A DNA stretch of 53,680 nucleotides from Anaerolineales bacterium (GCA_014860805.1 JACZJB010000226.1:1-53680), one strand, 5' to 3'. Positions 16,476 to 23,823 are shown, counted from the first letter of the stretch. Translations and numbers: made by a program. Notes: a model not told the origin generated them from the letters alone.

Positions 16476-17327
16476 ATGAAAATCAACATTCTCAACGCCG
16501 GCTATTGCACGGCTCCCGAACACATCGCCATTCACGGCGGACGTTGGCGCGCGATCCATTTTCCCACCATGTTCGCCTTATTCCGCCATCCAAAATTTGG
16601 AGCAATGCTTTTCGATACGGGCTATTCCTATCGCTTCTTCGACGAGACCAAAAAATTCCCCAAGCGTTTGTATCGCTGGATGACTCCTGTCACTTTGCAC
16701 GAAGAAGACCTCGTTGTGAATCAACTCTCAACTTTCGACTTGCAGCCAAAGGATATCTCCCACGTTTTCATCTCCCATTTTCACGCGGACCACATCGGTT
16801 CTCTCCCCGACTTGAACTGGTCCCGCTTCGTATACATGCCCCACGCCTTTGCACATCTCCGCCACCTGCCGCCCGAAGAAGATATGAAGCACGCCTACCT
16901 GCGCGGACTCATCCCCACGGACTTCGACTCCCGCTCACAGCTTGTGGACATGTCCAAACCCATTCTTTTATCAGAAGAATATACGCCCTTCAAAACAGGC
17001 TACGACCTGCTTGGTGACGAGTCCATCATTGGCGTGGAGTTGCCCGGTCACGCGCTCGGGCAAATGGGCATCTTTGCCCGCGATGATGATGGCAGATTAT
17101 TCTTCTTCGTGGCAGATGCGGCCTGGCTCAAACGATCTATTGTGGAAAATCGTCCACCGCATAAAATCGCAAATCTTCTTTTTCCTGACCCTGAAGCCTA
17201 CCGTGAGACTTTGGGAAATTTGCAAACCTATTATTTGACCCACCCAGATACGCATGTGATTCCATCACATTGCGATGAAACGATCTCTGAATTCAAAGTA
17301 GGGGCGACCCGCCCATCTCAATCATGA
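16476..17327 (+). CDS. Metallo-beta-lactamase-fold hydrolase, lactonase-like, 283 aa
   Basis: Full dinuclear metal site: H101-x-H103-x-D105-H106 (HFHADH), H192 (ELPGHALGQMG), D214 (VADAAW) and H265 (IPSHCDE). This ligand set and the layout FDTGYS...HADHIGS...PGHALG are those of the AHL-lactonase (AiiA/AttM) side of the superfamily. It stands where other Ole clusters carry OleB, the alpha/beta-hydrolase that decarboxylates the beta-lactone; no OleB is seen in the window. Opening the ring of the OleC product is thus a reasonable guess but is inference. The 3' end (KVGATRPSQS) is encoded inside a palindromic repeat. Start ATG 16476 lies 12 bases after oleD; its stop overlaps the next ATG. Confidence 0.85.
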   Translation: MKINILNAGYCTAPEHIAIHGGRWRAIHFPTMFALFRHPKFGAMLFDTGYSYRFFDETKKFPKRLYRWMTPVTLHEEDLVVNQLSTFDLQPKDISHVFISHFHADHIGSLPDLNWSRFVYMPHAFAHLRHLPPEEDMKHAYLRGLIPTDFDSRSQLVDMSKPILLSEEYTPFKTGYDLLGDESIIGVELPGHALGQMGIFARDDDGRLFFFVADAAWLKRSIVENRPPHKIANLLFPDPEAYRETLGNLQTYYLTHPDTHVIPSHCDETISEFKVGATRPSQS

Positions 17328-17360
17328 TCTATGAAAACTCTGTAGGGTCGCCCCTACTTT
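17295..17360. repeat. GTAGGGGCGACCC palindrome spanning a stop/start junction
   Basis: Perfect 16-bp arms AAAGTAGGGGCGACCC (17295-17310) and GGGTCGCCCCTACTTT (17345-17360) around a 34-base loop that holds the MBL stop and the acyltransferase ATG (17324). A hairpin here would control ribosome access to the second gene. Confidence 0.85.
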
Positions 17361-18481
17361 TCACAAAAGAAAATATCCACACCCTGAAATTCCCACCCAC
17401 AGCGGACGGGGACTATGCGCGCCGTTATCTCATCCCGATGATGACGGATGACCTGCAGAAACACATCCGCAACATTCACAATACTCGGTTGATGGCAGTC
17501 AACGTTGACGATGTCATCCTCCCCATTACAACCTCAGATTTTCATGCTGAGAATACTTATACCGTTTCACCATACAGCCACTATGTTTCCTACGGCGGAT
17601 TGGAAGAGGTGAAGCATCTCAACAGTCCGCTGGCGGAAGTGGCGGTGAAGGCGGTAATGAAACCTGTTGGGTGGTATTTCAGATACTCGGAACTGGATAA
17701 AGTTGTCTTTGTCAACAACTATCTGCTTTCGACGAATCTATATCCGTCAGTAAACAGAGCCCAGTTGTCGGCGGTGAGCGAGGCGTTGCTTGGTTGGTTC
17801 CCAGATCGGGCGATCATCTTCCGTTCGGTGGATCAGAAAAAAAATCCGCATGTGTATCAGGCTTTGGAAAATTTGGGGTATGACCTGGTGTTGAGCCGCC
17901 AGGTCTGGTACATGGACCCTGTTGCTGCGTTGAAGACGCGGCAATGCAAGGAAGATGTGCGCGTGCTGAAGAAGGCGGGCTATGATGTGGTCAGCGGCAA
18001 GGATCTGTCAGATGATGAATTGCATCGCGCAGTTCAGTTATATGAATTGTTGTATCTGCAAAAGTATTCGTACTACAACCCGCAGTTCACGTTTGATTTT
18101 TTGAAACTCGCGCGAGATGAAGAAATTTTACACATGTACGGACTTAAGAAGGATGGACGCTTGAACGCGATCATGGGATTCTTCGTCCGCAATGGTACGA
18201 TGACCCAGCCGTTGTTCGGGTATGATACGTCACTTCCAATGGAAGAGGGTTTGTATCGTTTGCTGACCCTGGTCACTTTGCAGGAGGGCGTGAAGCGCGG
18301 ACTGCTTGTCCATGCCAGCGGCGGAGTGGGCAAGTTCAAGAAGGTGCGCGGCGGCGAGTCGGTGACGGAGTACAACGCGGTGTATACAAAGCATCTGCCG
18401 AAAAGACGGCAATTGCCGTGGAAGTTGATCCAGGCGGTATCGAAGGCGGCGATCCCGTATTTTAAGAAGATGGATTTTTGA
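17324..18481 (+). CDS. GNAT-superfamily acyltransferase, BioF2/FemAB-like, 385 aa
   Basis: The length and double-GNAT look fit the BioF2-like (PF13480) group that moves acyl or aminoacyl groups onto amines. Seen: N-terminal half with RLMAVNVDDVILPITTSDFH and YSHYVSYGGLEEV; C-terminal half with ADLIVL-like strands, YELLYLQKYSYY, MYGLKKDGRLNAIMGFFV (the beta-strand pair before the CoA loop), YDTSLPMEEGLYRLLTL and LVHASGGVGKFKKVRGG. The substrate is not known. In this cluster it may decorate the lipid made by the Ole-like enzymes (inference). The first dozen residues lie in the repeat 17295-17360, so the native start might have been displaced. The stop is directly followed by another palindrome. 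Confidence 0.7.
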   Translation: MIYENSVGSPLLFTKENIHTLKFPPTADGDYARRYLIPMMTDDLQKHIRNIHNTRLMAVNVDDVILPITTSDFHAENTYTVSPYSHYVSYGGLEEVKHLNSPLAEVAVKAVMKPVGWYFRYSELDKVVFVNNYLLSTNLYPSVNRAQLSAVSEALLGWFPDRAIIFRSVDQKKNPHVYQALENLGYDLVLSRQVWYMDPVAALKTRQCKEDVRVLKKAGYDVVSGKDLSDDELHRAVQLYELLYLQKYSYYNPQFTFDFLKLARDEEILHMYGLKKDGRLNAIMGFFVRNGTMTQPLFGYDTSLPMEEGLYRLLTLVTLQEGVKRGLLVHASGGVGKFKKVRGGESVTEYNAVYTKHLPKRRQLPWKLIQAVSKAAIPYFKKMDF

Positions 18482-18482
18482 T

Positions 18483-18577
18483 GTCATTGCGAGGAGCGCT
18501 CTTATTCTTTGCAACGAAGCAACCTCCTTATGCGCTTGGGATTGCTTCGTCGGGAAGAGCGCCCTCCTCGCAATGAC
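18483..18577. repeat. 95-bp nested palindromic element (GTCATTGCGAGG family)
   Basis: Outer arms GTCATTGCGAGGAG (18483-18496) / CTCCTCGCAATGAC (18564-18577), then CGCTCTT / AAGAGCG, then inner arms ACGAAGCAA (18514-18522) / TTGCTTCGT (18542-18550). Fills the gap between the acyltransferase and the thiolase-like gene. Confidence 0.9.
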
Positions 18578-18594
18578 ATAACATAGGAGCATTC

Positions 18595-19590
18595 ATGCAA
18601 GTTGACATTCCCCTCAAGATCATTGGTCTGGGAAGATATTTACCAAAACGGATCGTGCCGAGCTCCGAACTCGAAGCCATGTGCGGACTCTCCGCAGGCT
18701 GGGTGGAGCGGCGCAACGGCGTGCGCGAACGCCGCTGGGTGACGGACGAAACGTCATCGTTCATGTCTGCCGAGGCGGCGCGCGAAGCGTTGGATGAGGC
18801 AAAGTTGAAACCGAATCAACTCGACTTGATCATCAATGCATCGGGCACAGGCGAACAGGCCATCCCCGATACAGGTGTGTTGATTCAACGCCAGCTTGGG
18901 TTGGGGAAATCAGGCATCCCTGCCATGACGGTGCACACGACGTGTTTGAGTTTTGTCATGGCAATGGATGTGGCATCTAACTTCATTCAAAGCGGACGAT
19001 ACAAAAACATCCTCATCGCCAGCGCGGATGTGGCGTCCTGCGGCATTAACCCGAAGGAACCTGAATCCGCTTCATTGGTCGGGGACGCGGCGGCAGCGGT
19101 TGTCGTCACACGCGCGGATGCGGGCGACTCATCCATGGTCCATCACGCGCACTTCAAGTCCTTTGGCGATGGCGCATATCTCACTACGATCATGGGCGGC
19201 GGCTCGCGCTTTCATCCACGCTTTGAGGGGCACAACCCTGAAGATGATCTCTTTCACATGGACGGTCCCGCTGTACTGCGGATGGTACGCGGCATTGCGC
19301 ATGAATTTCTGGATGAGTTGTACCCGGGCTTGTCAAAAAGCATGGTGGATGTGGACGTGGTCGTGCCGCATCAAGCCAGCAAGGTCGGTTTGATGATGCT
19401 GGAGCGCTTCGGCTGGAAAGAAGATAAGATCGTCAAAACCATTGAGACTCTCGGCAATTGTGTCGCGGCATCGATTCCTGTTACGCTCTATCAAGGCGTG
19501 CGCGATGGACGGATCCAGCGCGGGGACAAGGTGCTGTTGGTTGGCACAGGCGCGGGACTGTCCATTGGCGGAATTGTCTTGACATATTAG
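18595..19590 (+). CDS. KASIII/OleA-like thiolase-fold condensing enzyme, 331 aa
   Basis: Claisen-condensing enzyme with triad C117 (HTTCLSF), H259 (VVPHQAS) and N288 (LGNCVAASIP). FabH-like N-terminus (GLGRYLPKRIVPSSELE). In an Ole pathway OleA joins two acyl-CoAs head to head; Xanthomonas OleA uses a Glu in the loop LEPST as base, but here the matching loop reads AIPDT, with Ile at residue 90. So it is either an OleA relative with another mechanism or a FabH-like enzyme that condenses an acyl-CoA with malonyl-ACP. Position after the oleC/oleD-like genes supports a role in the same pathway. Ribosome site: ATAGGAG before ATG 18595. Confidence 0.8.
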   Translation: MQVDIPLKIIGLGRYLPKRIVPSSELEAMCGLSAGWVERRNGVRERRWVTDETSSFMSAEAAREALDEAKLKPNQLDLIINASGTGEQAIPDTGVLIQRQLGLGKSGIPAMTVHTTCLSFVMAMDVASNFIQSGRYKNILIASADVASCGINPKEPESASLVGDAAAAVVVTRADAGDSSMVHHAHFKSFGDGAYLTTIMGGGSRFHPRFEGHNPEDDLFHMDGPAVLRMVRGIAHEFLDELYPGLSKSMVDVDVVVPHQASKVGLMMLERFGWKEDKIVKTIETLGNCVAASIPVTLYQGVRDGRIQRGDKVLLVGTGAGLSIGGIVLTY

Positions 19591-19595
19591 CCGTC

Positions 19596-19648
19596 AATGC
19601 AATTGAAACACTTTTCAATTGCATTTCAACCTGTATTCCTGCTACACT
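19596..19648 (+). promoter_or_regulatory. Hairpin and possible promoter before the ATP-grasp gene
   Basis: 13-bp perfect inverted repeat AATGCAATTGAAA (19596-19608) / TTTCAATTGCATT (19613-19625), too poor in GC and T-tract for a typical terminator. The right arm includes TTGCAT (19619-19624), 18 bp before TACACT (19643-19648). May be an operator over a weak internal promoter. Confidence 0.35.
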
Positions 19649-19700
19649 GTACCCGTGGTCTCCCCCGGCGCAGGCTGGCGTTAACCCTCAACACATACTC

Positions 19701-20846
19701 ATGAACATCCTTCTCACAGGCGGTCGCGCCCCAGCAACGCTCGAACTTGCCCGCGCATTTCATCGCGCGGGACATACTGTTTTTATGGCAGAGAGTTTGC
19801 ACGGACATTTGAGTCAGCCGTCCAATGCGATAAAAGCCAATTTTGTAGTGCCGGCTCCGCGTCAAAACAAAGAGGCGTTTCTCGCTGCGTTGAATCACAT
19901 CATCGTTGAAAATAAAATCAATCTGTTGATCCCCACTTGCGAAGAAATTTTTTACGTCAGCATAGGTCTCGACTCGCTGCCGTGCAAGGTGTTTGCAGAG
20001 CCGATTAAAAAGTTAAACAAGTTTCATAATAAATGGAGTTTTGTCGTCAATGCCATTGGGCTGGATCTGTACGCGCCGGAAACGATCCTGATCAGCAACC
20101 AGGATGACATCCTGCATGCGTACGCACATTGGCGCGCGTTGATCCTGAAACCCGTCTATTCACGCTTCGCCGCACGGACCTTGATCCTGCCGCCGCTTCA
20201 AAAGGCATTATCCACTCTGACCTTTGAACTTCCATGGATCGCGCAGGAATTTCTTGAAGGCCAGTCGTATTGTACGTATTCCGTCTGCCAAAATGGAGTG
20301 GTGCACGCGCACACCACCTATCCGTCCCGCTTCACAGCGGGACAGGGCGCAACCATTGTCTTTGAACATGTGGAGCATTCCGCCATTTTCAACTGGGTGA
20401 AGAAATTTGTCAGGGAAAATAATTTCACCGGGCAGATCGCCTTCGACTTCATTCAAACTGCAGACGGACAATTGTACGGGCTGGAATGCAACCCGCGCGC
20501 AACCAGCGGCGTGCATTTGCTGGCGTCCAACCCTGCCTTCGTGGATGCGTTCATCGACCCGCAACCCGCCTGCGCAACCCCTTTGAACAAATCCACGCAC
20601 ATGCTGTCAGCAGCCATGGTGATGTATGCCCTGCCGAAAGCCGTCAGGAACGGTCAAGTGATGGAATGGCTGAAAACCTTCCTCACCAGCAGGGATGTGA
20701 TCTTCGATCTCAAAGACCCCATGCCCTTCCTGCTTCAATGGCGCAGCATCCGCAGATATCTCTCCCTTTCGCGGAAGCACGGCTTCAGTCCGCTGGAGGC
20801 TTCCACTTTCGACATTGAATGGAATGGGGAAAAACAAACGTATTAA
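19701..20846 (+). CDS. ATP-grasp ligase, 381 aa
   Basis: Carboxylate-amine/thiol ligase fold as in carbamoyl-phosphate synthase and D-Ala-D-Ala ligase. MNILLTGGRAPATLELARAF is a Rossmann-like pre-ATP-grasp domain; K150 in LILKPVYSRF and QEFLEGQSYCTY belong to the ATP clamp; FDFIQ...LECNPRATSG (261-270) holds the Mg/ATP acidic and Asn residues. Substrates unknown. I start at ATG 19701, where the conserved strand begins; the open frame extends 81 codons upstream into the thiolase gene. No Shine-Dalgarno sequence is seen. The tail beyond residue 290 is helical and not conserved. It could form an amide or ester with the cluster's lipid acid (inference). Confidence 0.8.
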   Translation: MNILLTGGRAPATLELARAFHRAGHTVFMAESLHGHLSQPSNAIKANFVVPAPRQNKEAFLAALNHIIVENKINLLIPTCEEIFYVSIGLDSLPCKVFAEPIKKLNKFHNKWSFVVNAIGLDLYAPETILISNQDDILHAYAHWRALILKPVYSRFAARTLILPPLQKALSTLTFELPWIAQEFLEGQSYCTYSVCQNGVVHAHTTYPSRFTAGQGATIVFEHVEHSAIFNWVKKFVRENNFTGQIAFDFIQTADGQLYGLECNPRATSGVHLLASNPAFVDAFIDPQPACATPLNKSTHMLSAAMVMYALPKAVRNGQVMEWLKTFLTSRDVIFDLKDPMPFLLQWRSIRRYLSLSRKHGFSPLEASTFDIEWNGEKQTY

Positions 20847-20870
20847 CCGGGAACCAAATTTCCCTCGCGG

Positions 20871-21470
20871 GTGTATAAAATATGGAAAGCTTCTCGCGAG
20901 AATTTTTTGGACGAAACCACCCTCATCCAACGCGCAGCCAAAGGTGAAACGGATGCATGGGAGCCGCTCATACTGGCTCACCAGGAATCTGTATTTCGTC
21001 TCGCCTATCTCTTTCTGGGTGACCCCGACGATGCCGAGGACATCACCCAGGAAACCTTTCTACGCGCCTATCACAACCTCAAGCGCTTCGATACAACACG
21101 GCCCCTGCGCCCGTGGCTGTTGAGCATTGCCGCGAATCTCTCCCGCAACCGTCACCGCTCCGCTGCGCGCCACCTTGCCGCCCTCGCGCGTTCCTTTCGA
21201 GCCGAGCCGCCTGAATCAACCACTGTGGAAGAACACGCCCTTTTGGATATGGATGCCGATCAACTCTGGCAAGCCGTGCGACTCTTAACCGCAGACGACC
21301 AGCAGATCATCTACCTGCGCTTCTTTCTGGACCTGACCACTGCGGAGACATCCCAGGCAATAAACGTGGCTGAGGGTACGGTCAAATCCCGTTTGAGCCG
21401 CGCAGTCAACCGCCTGCGCGTCATCGTCAAGACAAACTTCCCAACCCTTGCCCAAGGAAATGAAAAATGA
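20871..21470 (+). CDS. ECF-type RNA polymerase sigma factor, 199 aa
   Basis: Sigma-70 region 2 (VFRLAYLFLGDPDDAEDITQETFLRAYHNL) with the -10 recognising helix, a short linker, and region 4 (QIIYLRFFLDLTTAETSQAINVAEGTVKSRLSRAVNRLR), a helix-turn-helix for the -35. No extra domains. The start is uncertain: GTG at 20871 gives MYKIWKASREN, while a TTG about 12 codons on would start directly at DETTLIQRAAKGE, typical of the family; neither has a good ribosome site. It lies 24 bases after the ATP-grasp gene with no terminator between, so it might be read through from the Ole-like cluster. ATGA overlap with the next gene. Confidence 0.9.
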   Translation: MYKIWKASRENFLDETTLIQRAAKGETDAWEPLILAHQESVFRLAYLFLGDPDDAEDITQETFLRAYHNLKRFDTTRPLRPWLLSIAANLSRNRHRSAARHLAALARSFRAEPPESTTVEEHALLDMDADQLWQAVRLLTADDQQIIYLRFFLDLTTAETSQAINVAEGTVKSRLSRAVNRLRVIVKTNFPTLAQGNEK

Positions 21471-22228
21471 CCGAGCCTATTGAAATCCGTTTGCAGGCTC
21501 TTGCAAGAGAATTCAAATATCCAGCCACGCCGCCTGTTGCAAACCTGGTCATGGATCGTTTGCGTGTTTCAACCTCTCGTCCGCGCAATAGACAATTTGC
21601 ATGGGCATTGGTCGTTGTCATCGCTCTGCTGGCAGGGCTGATGTTCGTTCCACCCGTCCGCGCCGCCGTGCTGGACTTCATCCAGATCGGCATCGTGCGC
21701 ATTTTCCCGGAAAATTCAACCCCAACAATTCAAGCCCCGCTCACCGCCACACCTGCACCCACTCCCGAATCATCGCTTCCATTTTTGGAAGCCCTCGCTG
21801 GCGAAACAACTCTGGAAGAAGTACAAGCCATCGTTGATTTTCCAATTCCCCTGCCACCTGAACTCGACGCACCTGAACGAGTCTATCTGCAAGACGCAAA
21901 TGGCTGGATGGTGATTCTCGTCTGGCGTGATCCACAGCAGCCGAATCAAATTGAAATGAGTCTGCACATTATCGAAGCAGGCAGTTGGACGATCGAAAAA
22001 TATCAACCCGCCGCACTCGAAGAGACCACCGTCCACGACCAGCGCGCCGTGTGGACAAGCGGTCCTTATCCATTAATTCTTTCCAATGGCAATATCGAGT
22101 TCGCAAGTTTGATCGAAGGTCATGTGCTGATCTGGGAAGAGAAGCAAATCACGTACCGCCTTGAAATAGATTCGACGTTGGAAGATGCCGTCCGCATTGC
22201 AGAGTCTCTCCAGGTGCAAAACCCATAA
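21467..22228 (+). CDS. Single-pass membrane protein, putative anti-sigma partner, 253 aa
   Basis: Translationally coupled to the ECF sigma gene (ATGA), the usual place for an anti-sigma factor. Cytosolic N-terminus of about 43 residues, one membrane helix (ALVVVIALLAGLMFVPPV, about 46-64), a Thr/Pro linker (LTATPAPTPESS) and an extracytoplasmic domain of about 150 residues with a DUF4367-like look (DANGWMVILVWRD, HDQRAVWTSGPYPLILSNG, QITYRLEIDSTLEDAVRIAESL). No Zn-binding HxxxCxxC motif of ZAS anti-sigma factors is present. Assignment rests on position and topology. Confidence 0.7.
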   Translation: MTEPIEIRLQALAREFKYPATPPVANLVMDRLRVSTSRPRNRQFAWALVVVIALLAGLMFVPPVRAAVLDFIQIGIVRIFPENSTPTIQAPLTATPAPTPESSLPFLEALAGETTLEEVQAIVDFPIPLPPELDAPERVYLQDANGWMVILVWRDPQQPNQIEMSLHIIEAGSWTIEKYQPAALEETTVHDQRAVWTSGPYPLILSNGNIEFASLIEGHVLIWEEKQITYRLEIDSTLEDAVRIAESLQVQNP

Positions 22229-22234
22229 ACTTAT

Positions 22235-22261
22235 GTCATGCTGAGCCGTTTCGAAGCGGCT
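22235..22261. repeat. GTCATGCTGAGC-type palindromic repeat fragment
   Basis: GTCATGCTGAGC followed by arms AGCCG / CGGCT around TTTCGAAG. It lies in the 108-base gap before the cytochrome gene and resembles the dispersed palindromes of the Ole-like cluster. Confidence 0.45.
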
Positions 22262-22336
22262 ACTCCAAAATCTGGAACCTGTTTGAAAGGGGCGGTGTAG
22301 TCTTAACAGAACCAGTCAAAACTTTTGGAGGTAGAA

Positions 22337-23194
22337 ATGAAAAAAATATTCTTCGGGTTCGGATCGGCGTTTTTGCTGGCACTGGCATGTACCATCCCAG
22401 CGCTTGCAGGCGGATGGGCAGTCATCACTTTAGATGAATTCCCTTCAGCGGTACATGCCAGCCAGTCGCTTGAAATTGGGTTCATGATTCGTCAGCATGG
22501 CGTCACACCCTTGAGCGGACAGCGCCCAATCATCACAGCCAGTCTTGCGGAGTCAAATGACACCATCGAATTTTTTGCCAGAGAAGAAGGGCAGGCGGGT
22601 CATTATGCTGCAGAGATAAGCCTGCCGCAGGCTGGGGAATGGGAATGGTCCATTGCGGCATTCACTGTCAAACAACCCATGCCGCCTTTGACCGTCCTGA
22701 ACGCAGTCCCCGCTGCAAGCAAGCCCGTGTCATCGAGTTTCAACTCATTGCCCTTATTCGCGGCGGGATTTGGTCTGCTGGGTGTGTTGGGTGGATTGCT
22801 GGCTTTGCAAAGGAAAGTCCGTTGGGCGGCGGCTTTGGTCTTGGCTGGATTCTTGGTCAGCGGAGCAGGGTTTGCTTCGGCGGCAGATCAGCCCACGGCG
22901 GAGTCTGAAGCGCAGGAGATTGTCGTCATATCTGCTGAATCACAAGCCGAATTGGGACGCGATCTGTTCATCGCAAAAGGCTGTATGCTTTGCCACTCAC
23001 ATGCAGAGACGGATAACCTGCGCGAATTCGGTGTTGACATGGGGCCCAACCTGACCAGTTACAGCGCCAGCCCCGAGTTTTTGCGCCTGTGGCTGAAAGA
23101 TCCGTTGACAGTAAAATCCACCGCTCAAATGCCGACGCTTGGCTTGAGCGATTCGGAGATCGAAGCATTGATCGCGTTCATCAATAGCGATTAA
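22337..23194 (+). CDS. Membrane-anchored monoheme cytochrome c with N-terminal beta domain, 285 aa
   Basis: Signal peptide (residues 1-25), an extracytoplasmic beta-rich domain of about 100 residues (FixH/YtkA-like look, AGHYAAEISLPQAGEWEWSI), then two membrane helices (about 138-156 and 163-181) and a C-terminal class I cytochrome c with heme site C216-M-L-C219-H220 and likely axial Met265 in AQMPTLGLSD. The double helix puts both domains outside. ATG 22337 has TTTGGAGG upstream. Electron partner unknown; a link to the ECF sigma pair upstream is possible by position. Confidence 0.85.
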   Translation: MKKIFFGFGSAFLLALACTIPALAGGWAVITLDEFPSAVHASQSLEIGFMIRQHGVTPLSGQRPIITASLAESNDTIEFFAREEGQAGHYAAEISLPQAGEWEWSIAAFTVKQPMPPLTVLNAVPAASKPVSSSFNSLPLFAAGFGLLGVLGGLLALQRKVRWAAALVLAGFLVSGAGFASAADQPTAESEAQEIVVISAESQAELGRDLFIAKGCMLCHSHAETDNLREFGVDMGPNLTSYSASPEFLRLWLKDPLTVKSTAQMPTLGLSDSEIEALIAFINSD

Positions 23195-23215
23195 ATTTGA
23201 TCGAAGAGGAGCCCG

Positions 23216-23267
23216 CTCGCGGATGCAAAGTGTAATTCAGGGAAGGTTATAATTTTGCATCCGCGAG
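23216..23267 (+). promoter_or_regulatory. 14-bp inverted repeat enclosing a TATAAT box
   Basis: Perfect arms CTCGCGGATGCAAA (23216-23229) and TTTGCATCCGCGAG (23254-23267), loop of 24 bases with TATAAT at 23248-23253. Followed by ATTTTATT. May end the cytochrome transcript or regulate the DinB-like gene that follows. Confidence 0.5.
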
Positions 23268-23291
23268 ATTTTATTGAAAGCAGGGTTCCTT

Positions 23292-23786
23292 GTGAAAAAA
23301 TCCATCTCCACAGACCTTACATCTGCAAACATCGCCAACGTTTTGAAAGTACTTGCTGAATCGCCTGCCAAATTGGAGGAGTTGAGCAAGTCTGCATCTG
23401 CGGCAAAACTCCGTCAGCCGTTGGGAAAGGGTGAGCGTTCATTCGCCGAAGACCTGGCGCATTTGATCAATGGCGAGGCCAGGTCATCAGAAATGATCTA
23501 CCAAGCCTTGCTGGTGAATGAACCCTATGTTGCAGATATTCATCCCGACCGCGACTGGGGAAAACTCCTGCGCTTTGACCTGCTGGATGTTCCAGATTTG
23601 ATCGCTTATTTCAAGACTCGCCGTAAGGTGCTGCTGCGAATCCTTTCAGCGTTGACAGAGGCGCAATGGGCAAGAGCCGTTCGCGAAGAGGGAAAGAAGC
23701 GTAAGGAATCCGTTTACTGGCGGGCGCGAACCATCGCCATGCATGAGTTGGATCATCTTGGGGATTTAGAGAAGAAACTCAGGTAA
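23292..23786 (+). CDS. DinB-like four-helix protein, 164 aa
   Basis: DinB/YfiT-type helix bundle, a group of metal-binding proteins that includes thiol transferases. Helical throughout, with His residues at expected metal places: EDLAHLINGEARS and the C-terminal AMHELDHLGDLEKKL (H-x2-x-H pattern). I prefer GTG 23292 (AGCAGGG at a good distance) over the TTG six codons upstream. Function of this member unknown. Confidence 0.7.
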   Translation: MKKSISTDLTSANIANVLKVLAESPAKLEELSKSASAAKLRQPLGKGERSFAEDLAHLINGEARSSEMIYQALLVNEPYVADIHPDRDWGKLLRFDLLDVPDLIAYFKTRRKVLLRILSALTEAQWARAVREEGKKRKESVYWRARTIAMHELDHLGDLEKKLR

Positions 23787-23788
23787 AC

Positions 23789-23818
23789 AAAAACGCACCC
23801 GGAACCGGGTACGTTTTT
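23789..23818. terminator. Bidirectional terminator
   Basis: AAAAACGCACCCGG (23789-23802) pairs with CCGGGTACGTTTTT (23805-23818) with one mismatch; A- and T-tracts on both sides. Between the DinB-like gene (plus) and tRNA-Ser (minus). Confidence 0.8.
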
Positions 23819-23823
23819 ACTAG

